From contig OZ026525.1 in assembly GCA_964019695.1 (NCBI GenBank), forward strand, positions 71,726,260 to 71,790,259: 64,000 bases of DNA. Direction: 5' to 3'. The number at the start of each line of letters is the position of its first letter. Positions within the stretch are counted from its first letter, which is position 1. Below, piece after piece: positions 38,115 to 49,744 of this stretch. Both the position numbers and the translations under genes were made by a program. Under the pieces are notes generated by a model. It ran no database searches, was not told where the DNA came from, and saw nothing but the letters and a program-made list of their open reading frames with translations. This stretch comes from Loripinus fragilis. Its lineage: Eukaryota > Mollusca > Bivalvia > Lucinida > Lucinidae.

Positions 38115-38615
38115 CATCAAAGATCATGAATCGATACAATCTAGTAACACACAAGACCCAGGATACCACATAGGAAACTGACAAAAACACAATTTAACAT
38201 CACAAGCAAGAGCCAAGAGGTCAGCCCTTTCACAGCAGGTGACCACAAGGCAGCAATACATGACAATAACACAAATGATCCACAAAAGAAGTACCGCCTT
38301 GGAACGGTCAGTAAAATATTTTACTGGAGGGCTTAAAACGGTTTCAGGGCGCAAGCCTCATCCTTAGTTCAGATGTGGATCAAGACATAAAGATGTTTGG
38401 GCAGCATAAAAGACCCCTATTATATCCATGCATCATCTCCTTGAACATATAAATCAAGATATAAAAAGAAGATAAAGCAAAGATAAAGACTTAACAGTAT
38501 ATAAAACTGAATACCCGAGCAAAGAAATCCAACAGGTAAACCTCAGTGGGCCTGACAACCCCCGAAGCATCAGGCCCCTACCATCTCATCAATAGATAAG
38601 TCTTTAAGTCGGGAC
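38115..38615 (-). mobile_element. RepB as the 3' region of RT copy R3
   Basis: A complete RepB in minus orientation, continuous with the RT sequence at 38622-39235. Both are missing from the paralogous block, so they arrived in one insertion. This ties RepB to the RT element as its 3' untranslated region. Confidence 0.78.
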
Positions 38616-38621
38616 CTTCAT

Positions 38622-39235
38622 AGAGTCTGAAGTCCGAACCACTGGCGTGCAACTAAAGACAAAAGCATAGTTGCCAACAGTGATTGGGTTGACCACCAAA
38701 CATGCAGTCTGTTGTAATACATTAATGCTATAGCAGATCTTTTTATAATGGGATTTTTTTTTAAATTAACTGTGTTGAAAAATTATTAGAGACAACAATC
38801 TCCTTCAATCTATACACCAAGCCACCATAGAACTCAGGTTCTGAAAGTCCTTGGCACAAGAGAGATTTATGTCCAATTTGGAAATTAGATATCAAATCAT
38901 CGATAAAATTTAGGAAAGGTTTTGCGAAGTTTTTGATACCGATAGCCTTGTTTAAGAAATTTCCGAGTTAACAATTTATTGCTAGTGTTGAAGTCAGCAT
39001 CAGGGCCAGATGCTCTAGCAAAACGAATGTGTTTAGAGATATAGACTTCATATGATGTAGAGTGAGGACCATCACCATCTAAAGATGGGAAATTGACAAT
39101 TTCAAAATCAAAATCGTCACGTTTATCATAGATTTTTGTAGAAACAATATCATTTGAAATGGACAAATGCAAGTCTAAAATGCGGCTTTGGTATCAGGGG
39201 TATTAGCTTTAGTTGGAGCTCTAAAGGGTATATTT
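38622..39235 (-). mobile_element. RT retroelement, 5'-truncated (copy R3)
   Basis: A 91-codon open frame at 39172-38897 encodes the region after the RT catalytic site: LHLSISNDIVSTKIYDKRDD, a SLDGDGP..TSYEVYIS stretch, and LLTRKFLKQGYRYQKL. The frame then decays toward 38780 (FYGGLVYRLKEIV-like). The catalytic block is absent, consistent with 5' truncation during insertion. Confidence 0.7.
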
Positions 39236-39387
39236 GACTTACCATATAGTCAAAATAAACATTATTAAATTATTTGCTGTATCACATCAGATCTTATTAT
39301 TTTGCTCAATTGAAGTAAAATATGCTAAAATTTATGTCAGTAGACTATTAGACCCTGAATGGGCAACTAAGCTGATATTTTTTTTAC

Positions 39388-39558
39388 CTGGGCACAAGCG
39401 TAGACTGCAAGTATCTGTTTCTGTATGGTTCCCTGTACATGGTTTACCACCATCCATGGGCGCTGGTTCAGTGCAGGTGCGTGTTCGTGACCATGTGCCA
39501 TTGTCACATGACGTGCTACAAGTACTCCAAGAAGACCAAGTAGCCCACTGGCCATCCA
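39388..39558 (-). CDS. TSP1 domain exon E5 (subtype B, copy 2)
   Basis: A 171-nt phase 1-1 exon with acceptor ATTACAG before 39558 and donor G|GTAAAA after 39388. The translation starts VDGQWATWSSWSTC and includes CSTSCDNG, SRTRTC, and six cysteines, ending LRLCPG. It is the paralogue of E7. It follows ShKT exon E4 after a 2.8-kb intron. The antisense strand also has a long open frame here, which is a shadow of the low-stop composition of the exon. Confidence 0.95.
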
Positions 39559-39888
39559 CTGTAATATATAATGTAAATTCACCACTGGATTTTCACAAAT
39601 AGAGTTTATAACACAGTTTTGACGTAAAACATGTTGCATGATTTACCTACATCAGTAAATGGCAGAGTGATTTTGCTATTTTGCAAGGGTTTCACTTTTG
39701 TGAAATTTCGCAAAAAATTCTACATTTACAGTATCATAAAATCCAAGTCTCTAAGTAAGTATTCTCCCACGAGGGTCAGATTTAACCACATACGAGGTTT
39801 AACTTCAAAAAGGCTAGATGGTAATATATAATTCTCCTATTTCTTCTAGATATTGCTGTCAAATGACGTCATAAAAATACAATAATAG

Positions 39889-40215
39889 ACATAGAGGATC
39901 CTACATGAGTGCTCATGTTTTATTGAATTTATTAAACGAGTTGGAGAAAAGGGATAAAATGCTAGGCTTGCCGAGCATTTTATCTCTTTTTTGCAACGAG
40001 TTTTATAAATTCAACAATACAGCAGCATAAATGTTAGATTCTATATATCATATGACATTAAGATTACTGTGATATCTCATATCTGACATAAACACGTTAT
40101 AATTTTGTCATTATGTATGCAACGTTGTCATGGACGTCATAACGTTTCCCGTACATCTGTAAACCACAAGTGGTTTATCGATTTTATTGCATGGGGTTAT
40201 TTCACCTTCATGATA
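39889..40215 (-). mobile_element. MITE C, copy 3 (inverted)
   Basis: The reverse complement of the family, from TAGAGGATCC to TTATTTCAC. It is inserted next to a RepB remnant and absent from block copy 1. Confidence 0.72.
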
Positions 40216-40224
40216 AACACGTTT

Positions 40225-40330
40225 AAGCCATTGAGTGATTTTGCATTTTTGTCATTTTCCCATATGATGGTCCGGGTCCAGTATGACAAGGATTGTATAG
40301 ATTCTTGATCTCCGCCTTCCTCTCTATTAT
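40225..40330 (+). mobile_element. RepB remnant
   Basis: The terminal segment of RepB (TTTGTCATTTTCCCATATG to CTTCCTCTCTATTA), paralogous to the remnant at 28263-28512. Confidence 0.55.
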
Positions 40331-41160
40331 AACAATTCATATTTTACTATATTCATCTACAATAATTATATTAAAACACTGGAGTGATATCATAAAATTA
40401 TTGGTTAAATGAGGTATGAGGATTTATCTACCCCAAAAAGTGATATTTATTGAGGCCGAAAGGTTATATGACTGTTCAAATGAGAATGAAAATGTTCTAC
40501 TTTCATTTTTGTAACAGATGTCATTAAAAACCCAAGAACTTACTAACAAAGTTAACCAACTCTTTGTTTAAATATTAAATGTACTATTGCATTTTGAAAT
40601 GAATATATAAATGATCTGAATGCAGAATATAACTCACAAAACATTTTTCTTTTGCATTTTGTATATTCCAACAAAGCAAATTGAACAAAAAAGTTGTTCA
40701 AATTAATAAAGAAGTCTTTTATTTACCTGTTGGGAGACAAAACAGCAAATTATGACGATTTCATGCAGCTCATGCTCATTGCACACTCATCATGCTAGTG
40801 TTAGGTCTCAGGGAGATGAAATAAGAAAATTATCAAAGGTATTAACTTCTTAAAACTAGCTTGAGCTGGTTTTCATCATATATCACCGTGTAGGCCAGCT
40901 AAGACCATCTTTCAGGTACACAAGGAGATTTATGAATTATTATGAAGACAAATTGGGCAAATCAGGAGAAAGTTTAAATAACAATAATGTATATCACTTA
41001 TAAATTTTTCATTAATCACTTATTACTTTGTACATTTTAACTTTGAAAAAATGAGGGTTTTATAAGCATGATCTGAAATTGTAGAGCCTTTCAAAGTTAG
41101 TCAGACATAAACAAAGACAGATTTGGTTAAGTGAGTCTTTTCATGATCAGTAATGCATTT

Positions 41161-41440
41161 TATTGCATGACATTGCGTCTGTGAGTGATAAAACGCCATC
41201 AAATCAAATCAATAAACCATTAATGGTCACAGATTTCGTATCATTACGGTATGAAGCCCATTATAACGTTGCGTAAAATATGGCAAAATCATGACGTTTT
41301 TACGCCAAAATGCAATTTTTGTTAATTTTAATGTCATGTGATAAATAAAATCTAACATTTGTGCTCCTGAATTATTGAATTTATTAGACTCGTTTAGTAA
41401 ATTCAATAAAACATGAGCCCTAATATGATATCCTCTATAT
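41161..41440 (+). mobile_element. MITE C, copy 4, diverged
   Basis: GCGTCTGTGAGTGATAAAACG, AAACCATTAATGG in place of the usual palindrome, and GTGCTCCTGAATTATTGAAT identify it. The GCTCGGCAAGCC block is missing, so there is an internal deletion. Confidence 0.65.
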
Positions 41441-42089
41441 ATAACACGAGCCATGACACTAGCACCTGCTTAAGCTGTATTATATTTTTAAAAGGACTTA
41501 AAATGCATTCTATTGTACATAATGGCCACAAAATATAATCTGGAATTATTCAAAATAGTTTTCTTTTTGGTCTGCGTCTCCTCCCCTTACATTTTTTCTG
41601 CATGTCACGGAATGATAAAATATAATGCAATTTAACTGATCTAGACTTTATGAAATTCTGTTTGTTTATGGAATAGATCAGCTCTGGCAATAAATGTTGA
41701 GTAATAATTTACTAATCGACAAACAGTGAATTATTACTCAACAATTCACGCACATGAGCTGATCTATTTAGATTCTAACACACATTTAAAGACGAAATCA
41801 CATTTGTAATCCTTAGCTTCTTTCAACTTTCCGACATTGCACTGAAGATCTCCCGCCAATACTTAGACTACGTTGCATATGTTTGCATGTATTTATTACG
41901 TCTTTGAAGTGTAAAAACGACGTTACATAATCAAACGCCATGAATGACGTCATTTTCCTGTTACAAATGAAGTTAGTTAGCACGCTTTCAAAACTGTGAA
42001 TTACTGTTTGATATGTCACACTTTTTAGCAGTGGCTCTATATAATAGGCGATGTGTGTAAGAATTGCTGTTATTGATTTTAATTTCACT

Positions 42090-42196
42090 TATCATATGAC
42101 GTCGCGTCTGGGAGTGAAATAACGCCGTGCAATTAAATCGATAAACCACTAGTGGTTTATAGATTTACGGGAAACATTATGACGTCCATAACAACG
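42090..42196 (+). mobile_element. MITE C, copy 5, truncated at a microsatellite
   Basis: The first ~107 bp of the family, through AAACCACTAGTGGTTT to GACGTCCATAACAACGT. There the sequence turns directly into a GATA repeat. The rest of the MITE is missing. Confidence 0.75.
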
Positions 42197-42330
<134 letters not shown>

Positions 42331-42331
42331 C

Positions 42332-42469
42332 CCATAGAGCAGAGTTGACAAAAATCTGCACAAATTTTCCTCGCCTGCTCCTGCTGTTGACTGCAGAGAT
42401 CTGTTGTTCTGTTTAAGATGTCACAATTTGTCACAAAATCACTACAGTTGTTGGAGTGGGTGGCGTTCA
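42332..42469 (-). CDS. ShKT domain exon E4
   Basis: A 138-nt phase 1-1 exon with acceptor CTGTCAG before 42469 and donor G|GTATCT after 42332. The translation starts [16 protein letters not shown] and has six cysteines spaced C-x6-C-x9-C-x10-C-x3-C-x2-C, the ShKT signature, ending CQLCSMG. ShKT domains occur as small disulfide-rich modules in many secreted invertebrate proteins. The Lys-Tyr pair of channel-blocking members is not present at its usual place after the third Cys (EQ here), so a structural role is more likely. Sequons (NAT, NCS, NRT) suggest glycosylation. The donor lies at the edge of a GATA microsatellite. Confidence 0.9.
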
Positions 42470-42775
42470 CTGACAGGAAAGAGAAAATCATTCATCATTT
42501 ATCACAACTTACTTCTAGTTTCAAAATATAGCATTGCACAATTATACTCAATATATTGTCGAGAACGATTACTTTGACATTACTTGACTTTTCACTTACT
42601 GTAAAGGTGGCAACATTAAAATTCATATCTGGGTGTGGTTCGGGTATTTCATCAGCTAAGGAAGGAAATCGGGTTTTATTTATAATTTGGTAAAGAGTTA
42701 ATAAGCTTTTTGAGCCGCGCAAACGTGCGTGCATTTCATGAAAATCATAACCGTTTACACACTGAACTCACGTTT

Positions 42776-43006
42776 ATTAACCCTTAAAGCAAATAATCAC
42801 AAAATGTATGTTTTGTCGTCCAATAAAATATTTGAAGCCACATAGATAAACATTGTGGACCCAGATCAGATTGCTCCTACACAGTGTGAACCCAGATCAG
42901 ACTGCTCCTGTAGGAACAGTCTGATCTGGGTCCACAATGTTTGCCTCCCTGCTTATGTTAAATAGACATTTTCAGGTGCAGTTATTTTGCTGGCGTTTTA
43001 AGGACT
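42776..43006. mobile_element. MITE K, copy 1
   Basis: The ends TTAACCCTTAAAGC and GGCGTTTTAAGGA are imperfectly inverted. The interior holds a strong palindrome around CAGACTGCTCCTGTAGGAAC, plus an extra partial repeat of GTGGACCCAGATCAGA. The second copy is at 51956-52206. Confidence 0.65.
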
Positions 43007-43569
43007 AAATAATGACTGAGGTGGTGGCATAAGATGATACAGTTACTTGTGAGCAAAACCAACCTCCTTTTCAGCTTTTACCTATGCCTAAGGTTGACTA
43101 GTCCTAATTACGCATTCATAAGGCGCCGCCTTTACAGTAAGCGAAAAGTCAAGTAATACAACATACAAGCACCGGTGCTGCATTTTAATCATAATGGCCC
43201 ATAATTCTGGCAGATAAAAATATATATTATCATAATATATTGTCATTGAAAATTCTAGAATAAAATTAGAAGCTTTAAATGAATAACATTAAAATTAGGC
43301 CCTTTACTACTTTTTTCTATCTAAAGTTTATATTATAACTGACATGCCACTTGCGCTAAACAATTTCTGTCATTGTCAATTTATATGCTGATGATTCTAC
43401 TTTCTATGACTTTAAGTTTGACGTATTTAAGCTAGAAACAAAAATTATTTGACGTGGTGTTGCTCAGTGTTTGTGGGTTTAGTAAAATCAGATATTAGGC
43501 TGCAAGCAAGGCTTTCAGAAGTCGCCACTACCCACCCATCACCGCAAAATTATGTTCCTCTTTAAATTC
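43007..43569. other. intronic stretch, nothing recognised
   Basis: No exon or known repeat seen. Confidence 0.5.
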
Positions 43570-45050
43570 GCTCAAAAATAGTAAGTAAGTATGATCAGGA
43601 AATACCATAACACTAACTGCAGACAACCCCATGGCATCATGAGGAAGAGCCACACAACAATCATGAGACACCAAGAAGACAAACAAAGCAAAGCAACCAG
43701 CTCTCTATTCCCCATCGAGAAGATTGCAAAACTAGAATGGACACAAAGTAACGCACAACAAAACATAGAACAAATACAGAAACCCACAATAGGAGTGATA
43801 ATCAACAACGAATCAACAACAAAAGAACCGCCGCCTTAGAACAGACAGCAGCCACCGCCACTGGTACCGAATATTTGCCCTAGATCCTGCTGTTGTTCAA
43901 GCACAAAAATGTAAAGCTCGCATGGAGGATTCCTAACTATTGCAATGTATCATCATAGAGAAACAATATAATCAAATTAACGCACTATGATGAACAGAGA
44001 AAAGGGCTAACGACTCACAGATAGAGCTAAAGGAAAACTCTATTTGAGCCACGGTGGGCTCAAATACGGCCAAGCATCAGACACCAACCCACTGATAAAA
44101 ACTTTACGTCAAAGCCATCATTGAGTCTGAGGCCTGACCAACCGTCGTGCAATTGAAGGGGAAACCAAAGCTATAAACCATGATTGGGTTAACAACCAGG
44201 CATGCAGACTGTCGCATGATATCCGAGTTATATCTAACTTTTTTATAACGTTTGATAATCTTTTTAAATTGATCACTTAAATTAGGTTTTCTAACAATTC
44301 TTTTTAATTTATAACATAATCACCATAAAATATAGGTTCTGTTATGCCCTGTTACATAAGAGTTTTTAAACCAACATTGTATTTAACAATTATTCTGAGT
44401 GTCTGTGGCAGGTTTTAGAAAATGCGTTTCAAATTTTTTGATATCTATAACCTTGCTTTAATAACTAAGCAGTAAAAAAAGGTTTCTGTTGTTATAGTCA
44501 TCAACATTAGAACACACTTTCGCAAAACAAATATGTTGTGAAATATTTACACCATAGGAAGTGGAGCGAGGAACATCTCTGTCAAGAAATGGGCAATTTA
44601 TTATTTCAAGATTAAAATCATCCTGTTAATCATAAATCTTAGATGAGACTATGCCATTTGTTATGGACAAGTCCAAGTTCAAAAACCGGGCTTCTTTATC
44701 AGAAGAATTTGCTTTATTTAACTGAATTTCGATGGGATATATCTGACCGATGATATGTTCAAAATAAGGATTATCAATATTAAGTAAGTTATCTAAATAT
44801 CTGGAGGTCTGGAGGTGGAGTTTAAAGTTTCAATAAAATCAGCTTGATTATTGTCTGACAGAGACAACATAAAGTCTTTCTCATAGCAAAACAAAAAACA
44901 AATCTGCAACAAGAGGAGCACAATAAGTACCCATTGGAATACCTACAATTTGTTTATATAATTGGAATACCTACAATTTGTTTATATAATTTCAAGCCAA
45001 ATCTTATAAATATATTGTCCAAAAGATAATGTCATAACCAATCATTTTAA
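43570..45050 (-). mobile_element. decayed RT retroelement (copy R4)
   Basis: The same layout as R1: the 3' region at 43570-44200, the C-terminal part near 44300-44560, and the RT catalytic region near 44785-44799. The catalytic motif here reads YLDNL, so one of the two aspartates is lost. Upstream, a 27-bp segment is duplicated in tandem (44933-44987). Stops interrupt all frames. Confidence 0.68.
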
Positions 45051-45094
45051 AATGGAAAAAATATTTTAATAAACTGCGATGAGGATGTGCTAGT

Positions 45095-46345
45095 GCCAGC
45101 AATTTTCTTTCATTTATACACTATGTCGCCTGTCGAGCGTTCGTCGTGCATCGTCCATAATGTTGTTTTTTTCTTTTTAAGATATCTCTTCTTTATTGAA
45201 CACTGGTCCAAATTTATAATAATTTCAATAGAATGTTCCCTCTTAATGCCCTCTACCAAAAGTGCATAATGGTCTGGGTCCACTGAACATAAAGACCGCC
45301 AAAACTCTGGCTTAGAAATCTTTGAAAGGACATCTCCTGAACAACTGGTTCAAATTCGAAATAAATTTGCAGAAATATTTCTCATGATACCTTCTACCAA
45401 CGTTGCAAAAATGATTCTACTCCCCTGAACAAAAGCGTAGCCAGAGCTCTATATAAAAAGTATCTTGAAACGACATCTTCTGCTGAACCACAAGTCCAAA
45501 ATCAAAATAATTTCACAGAAATGTACCTCATATTCCCTGTTACAAAATAGCACAAATGGTTTTGCTCTACAAAACAAAGGAGCCACAATAGCTCCAGATG
45601 AGAAATATTTTTTCTCCTAAACCACTGGTCCAAATTCATAATAATTTCACAGAAAAGTTCCTAATAATGTCTTCTACCAAAAGTGCTTAAATGGTTTTCT
45701 CGGCAAAACAATTGCCCCCAGAGCTATACATAATGAATAATGAATGCGCATTTTCCTACTAAACCACTGGTCCAATTTCAATATTATATAACAGAAATGT
45801 TTCTCATTATGCCTCTAGCACACTTGGTTTTGTGATACCAAACGAAGGAGCCACAACAGCTGTAAATAAGAAATATCTTTAAACCACATATCCTCCTGAA
45901 CCACTAGTATAAATTTAAAACTATTTCACAGATTTTTTATTGAAAATGCCCTCTATACAAATGGCTTAAATGGTTTCGCTCCTCCAAACAAAATGACCAC
46001 CAGAGCTCTAGATAAGAATATCTCAAAATGGCACCTCCTCTTGAACCACTTAACTGGTCCAAATTCACTATAAAAAATCACAGAAATGCACAAATGGTTT
46101 CTCTGCGCTGAACAAAAAGTGCCACATAGCTCTAGATGAGAAATATATTCAAATAGCATCTCATCCTGAACCACTGATTCAAATTTGAAATAAGATCATA
46201 GAAATGTTCCTTATAATCCTTTACTAACATGGCTCAGACCATTTAGCTTGGCTGAACAATATGGCCACCAGAGCTAAAAATGTAAATAGCTTTATATGAA
46301 ATCTCTTTAACCACAGGTCAAAACATATTCTCCTCATGTGTCAGG
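45095..46345. repeat. tandem array G, ~155-bp units, copy 1
   Basis: About eight units share CTGAACCACTGGTCCAAATT, ATTTCACAGAAATGTTCCTC, ATGCCCTCTACCAAA, TGGTTT..CTGAACAAA and GCCACCAGAGCTCTAGAT. The same family occurs inverted at 49745-50920. Confidence 0.7.
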
Positions 46346-46512
46346 GTTCAGGTGAATGATCCAGGGCCCTTATGATCTCTTGTTTTTAATTTTCATTAAT
46401 TCGTTTTCATTGCCGGTGTTGCATAATGATTACAGGATGCTTCCGGATAAACACCTGGCATGTGTTTGTGTTCCTGATTTCTGGGATCCCATATTATCTT
46501 ATTATCCTATTT

Positions 46513-46853
46513 TATCATAAGACGTCGCGTCTGGGAGTGATATAACACCATGCAATAAAATCTATAAACCACTAGTGGTTTACCAATTTACGGGAAACGT
46601 TATGCAATGATGCTTTTAACGTCACGCATATGGCAAAACCCTAGCGTTTTCACGCCAAAAAACGATCTCAAAATAATTTTTTATGTCATATGATAAATAG
46701 AATCTAACATTCGTGCTCCTGTTTTATTGAATTTATTAAACTCGTTGCGAAAAAGAGATAAAATGCTCGGCAAGCCTCGCATTTTATCGCTTTTCCCCAA
46801 CTCGTTTAATAAATTCAAGAAAACATGAGCACTCATGTAAGATCCTCTATGTA
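46513..46853 (+). mobile_element. MITE C, copy 6, full length
   Basis: All family hallmarks are present in order, from GACGTCGCGTCTGGGAGTGA through AAACCACTAGTGGTTT and GCTCGGCAAGCCTCGC to GATCCTCTATG. Confidence 0.78.
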
Positions 46854-46859
46854 TGCGTT

Positions 46860-48199
46860 AAGAACCATATGATACATTTTGCCCTCCGTGCTTTAGACTT
46901 TAATGGATTTTACACCAGTGTTAGTAGAAACCACATTCAGGAAAGTCCGCCGCAATGCGAGAATCGAATCATGGCTGGGATGTATGTAAGGAGCATTACG
47001 CATAGTACTTTGTACCAAAAAGCTCAATTTTGTTAGCCAGAACGGTAAATGGAAAATTAGTTCTGTAGCATGTGAATTCAGCTCTATTAATATCGATTAT
47101 TCTGATCATCCGAAAAGTTTAATCAGTAGAATAAATGTTGTTTATGTTTTTTCTTTCAATAAAATACCGCTATAAAATACACACTTTTTATTGTTTCTGT
47201 GACGTCAGCGTAACGTTATATAACGTCAGCGTCACGTTATCACCTTCGTTATCAAAGTAGATCCTCGATGTACATCTGTGGTCTGATTCCACGGAATTTC
47301 GTGGAATAGGCCGCGGCAGTTCCAATTGAGTGAAACCCCTCACTATGTCAGGAAAATGGTTTCAATCAGGAATTGGAGTACAAAAAGACCATACTGCAGG
47401 GAAAGAGAGTACTGGTTGCTATCTTTTATTGCCTTTTGAAGTCGTGTGACTGTTTGTATTCTGTGTTTGTTCCTCTTGGTGTCATAGGTTTGTCTGCTGA
47501 TTGTGGTTGTGACTTTTCCTGGTCATTTTCGTTTGTTAGGTCATATTTCAACTAAGCAGCGATTTTAGTGAAACCTGTTCTTTTCACCTTGCTAAATTTT
47601 GGATGATTATTGGAAAAGATGATATTTTATTAATTTCTGTGAAACTACTATTCCTTTACTACTAAGCCAATGTGAAAGAATCAATGGCTTAAAGAAAATG
47701 AAAACTAATTTCAGCCAAAAGCTGACCTTACTTCTGCAAACTCAATCACGAATAGTGGAAAGTAAACGTTTCACCACTTTAACATAAAAGTCTTTAAAAT
47801 TGACATCGCATTTCGGCAAATTATACTCGCAAATATGTTATGTGATGAACATTTTTACATAGAAGAAAACGCATTATGGACCCGACCCATTCCAACAGAA
47901 ATCTGATCAGGGGCGGACTTGATTTGATAATTTCAGAGTACTCTGAGCATCCAGAACAGCCACCTAAAACAAGTAAAACTGGGCACCTTAGAGTACTTCG
48001 GAGAAAATCAAGCAGTACAAAAATTGCAGTACATGCAAACAGTGCTTTGCCATCATGTTTTGGAACATGTCATGTGACTGTTCTGTCTAAACCACCTTGG
48101 ACGGTGGATTATGCAGGAGTACTCCAGCATAGATGTTCGAGCGCACTTGATTTAGGTTCTGCCTGTTCCGAGTAAAAGGTGTAAAGAGGTCGTAAGCAG
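46860..48199. other. intronic stretch without a recognised gene
   Basis: A 99-codon open frame at 47876-48175 (+) has no recognisable domain and ends next to a partial TTAA element. A short imperfect inverted repeat of GACGTCAGCGTAACGTTAT lies near 47210-47240. Nothing else is visible. Confidence 0.45.
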
Positions 48200-48362
48200 C
48201 TATTCAAATTAAAATAAAGAAGCTGGGTGAAGATTACAATTATTTTAGCCTAATGTTTAGGACTTAGGTTATTCTTTTATTTGTACAGAAAATTTGGTCA
48301 AAGGCTGAAAACTTGTACATGAGATTATGAACAATTGAGCATGGTGACATATCCTTTTCTAG
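48200..48362. mobile_element. TTAA element, copy 3, inner fragment
   Basis: AAGAAGCTGGGTGAAGATTACAA, the AGGACT..GGTTATTCTTTTAT stretch and GGTGACATATCCTTTT match the 1073-bp elements at 52446 and 54206. The rest of this copy resumes at 50985 after about 2.6 kb of inserted sequence. Confidence 0.65.
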
Positions 48363-49031
48363 GCGTTGATTATTCAATAAGTATATATTCAATTGTATAC
48401 TTCTAAGTATTGCTATTCATAATGCCTATATTTGTATTCAAAATTCAATTGGTATATTCCAAGTGGGTGTTGTACGTTGGTATGTTTTGTTTATCGAGGG
48501 TATTTGAAAAAGGTTTGCTTGCTAGGGTTAATTTAAGACACCGTGTTTCTTTACTTTGTTGATTTCTGCAGTATATTGCTTTTTGACAAATCTCTAGATG
48601 AATTAATACAATTGTTAAATATCGTATGGAAACCTATAACCCCTTCAAATAATGCCTATAACCCCTTCAAATAATGACACCTTCGATCAATGCTAAAGTG
48701 AGGTATCTGGTATCTCCGACACGGAAAACTGGGACCTAGCTGTTACCTATTACCATATGGATGCAATGCATGCTGGAAACCAGCTAAATCGAAACGAGAG
48801 ATTTAGTACGTGAATAATATCGGACACTGACCATTCAGTGTCAATTCATCATATATTTCAAACATACCAAAGTTACGAAGTTAAATTGAAATCAAATAAC
48901 AGAAATAACTTATGAAAATAGTGACGTAGTAACCGTACAGATTACCTGTGCTATATTGGGTTAATTAGATCTATAAATAGTAAGATGCTGAATAAACGAT
49001 AACAAATTTTAATACCTTCACGAGTGTCTTA

Positions 49032-49130
49032 ATGTGGAGATGGTGGCGCAATCGGTAGTGACGGTAACTGTAAATCGTAGATGCACTTTTGCATTTTATG
49101 GTCACAGGGTTCGAACCCACAAAGCGCCGC
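49032..49130 (+). other. tRNA-like sequence (pseudogene or SINE head)
   Basis: A good A box (TGGCGCAATCGG) and a perfect B box (GGTTCGAACCC) are about 60 bp apart. The anticodon region reads CTGTAAATC, reminiscent of tRNA-Tyr with an intron, but the acceptor and T stems do not pair well. A T-rich run follows immediately, as at a pol III terminator. I consider a tRNA pseudogene or SINE remnant more likely than a working tRNA. Confidence 0.4.
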
Positions 49131-49744
49131 TATTTTTTTTTCTTTTTCATTTTTCCCATGTAAGTTATTTTTAACAGTCTTTCCCTACTATTAATATGTT
49201 TCTCGAAAAATGATCGAGTACACCTTATTCTGCTAATTATATGTCCTGAAGATTGCATTTACTTATGACGTCCACTGCATATGTCCAAGTGCACACAAGA
49301 ACATTATATCATGAAAGAAATAGTTAGTAATACCCTGATTGGACGGTTCATGAGGAATCACAAGTGTAGGACCGGATCTGAGACTTTCATAAATCCCGTA
49401 AAGCTATTCAATGTTTTTAATTCAAGTTAAAATTAATACCTTTCTCCCCATACACGAAAAAAATGTCCGCTCTCACCAGTTCATGCACTAAACTCATTTT
49501 TTTTTTTTTCTCTCTCTCTCATAGTTTTTTTAACCTAAATAAGTTAGCAAACTCTGATCGCGATGAAAGTTGCAGAGAAAACTGAAGCGTTAATTTATCA
49601 GTATATAGTAATTAGTTTTAACTACCAATTATAGATCGGAGATAAAATTAGCATAGGCCACTCCCTTTGAACTTCAAGGGGGGGGGGGGAATACGACAAT
49701 AGTTATCGCTGAAAATCAATGTGAAAAAAAACAAAAAAAAACCG

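Larger units (their letters stand above)
35300..40520. repeat. segmental duplication block B, copy 2 (contains exon E5)
   Basis: Paralogous to 25360-28700. It contains at least four insertions that copy 1 lacks: a MITE at 35362-35604, MITE C at about 36161-36513, an RT retroelement with its 3' region at about 38103-39262, and an inverted MITE C at 39889-40215. Confidence 0.87.

Noticed and set aside
39234..39602. 122-codon plus-strand frame at the E5 locus (and the similar 27694-27921 frame at E7)
   Set aside because: Antisense shadows of TSP1 exons; the codon pattern and splice sites support the minus strand.
47876..48175. 99-codon plus-strand frame
   Set aside because: No domain recognised, opposite strand to the gene, and next to repeat fragments. 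Insufficient support.
49032..49130. Functional tRNA gene with an intron
   Set aside because: The A and B boxes are good, but the acceptor and T-arm pairing is poor and the 3' end does not form a proper stem.
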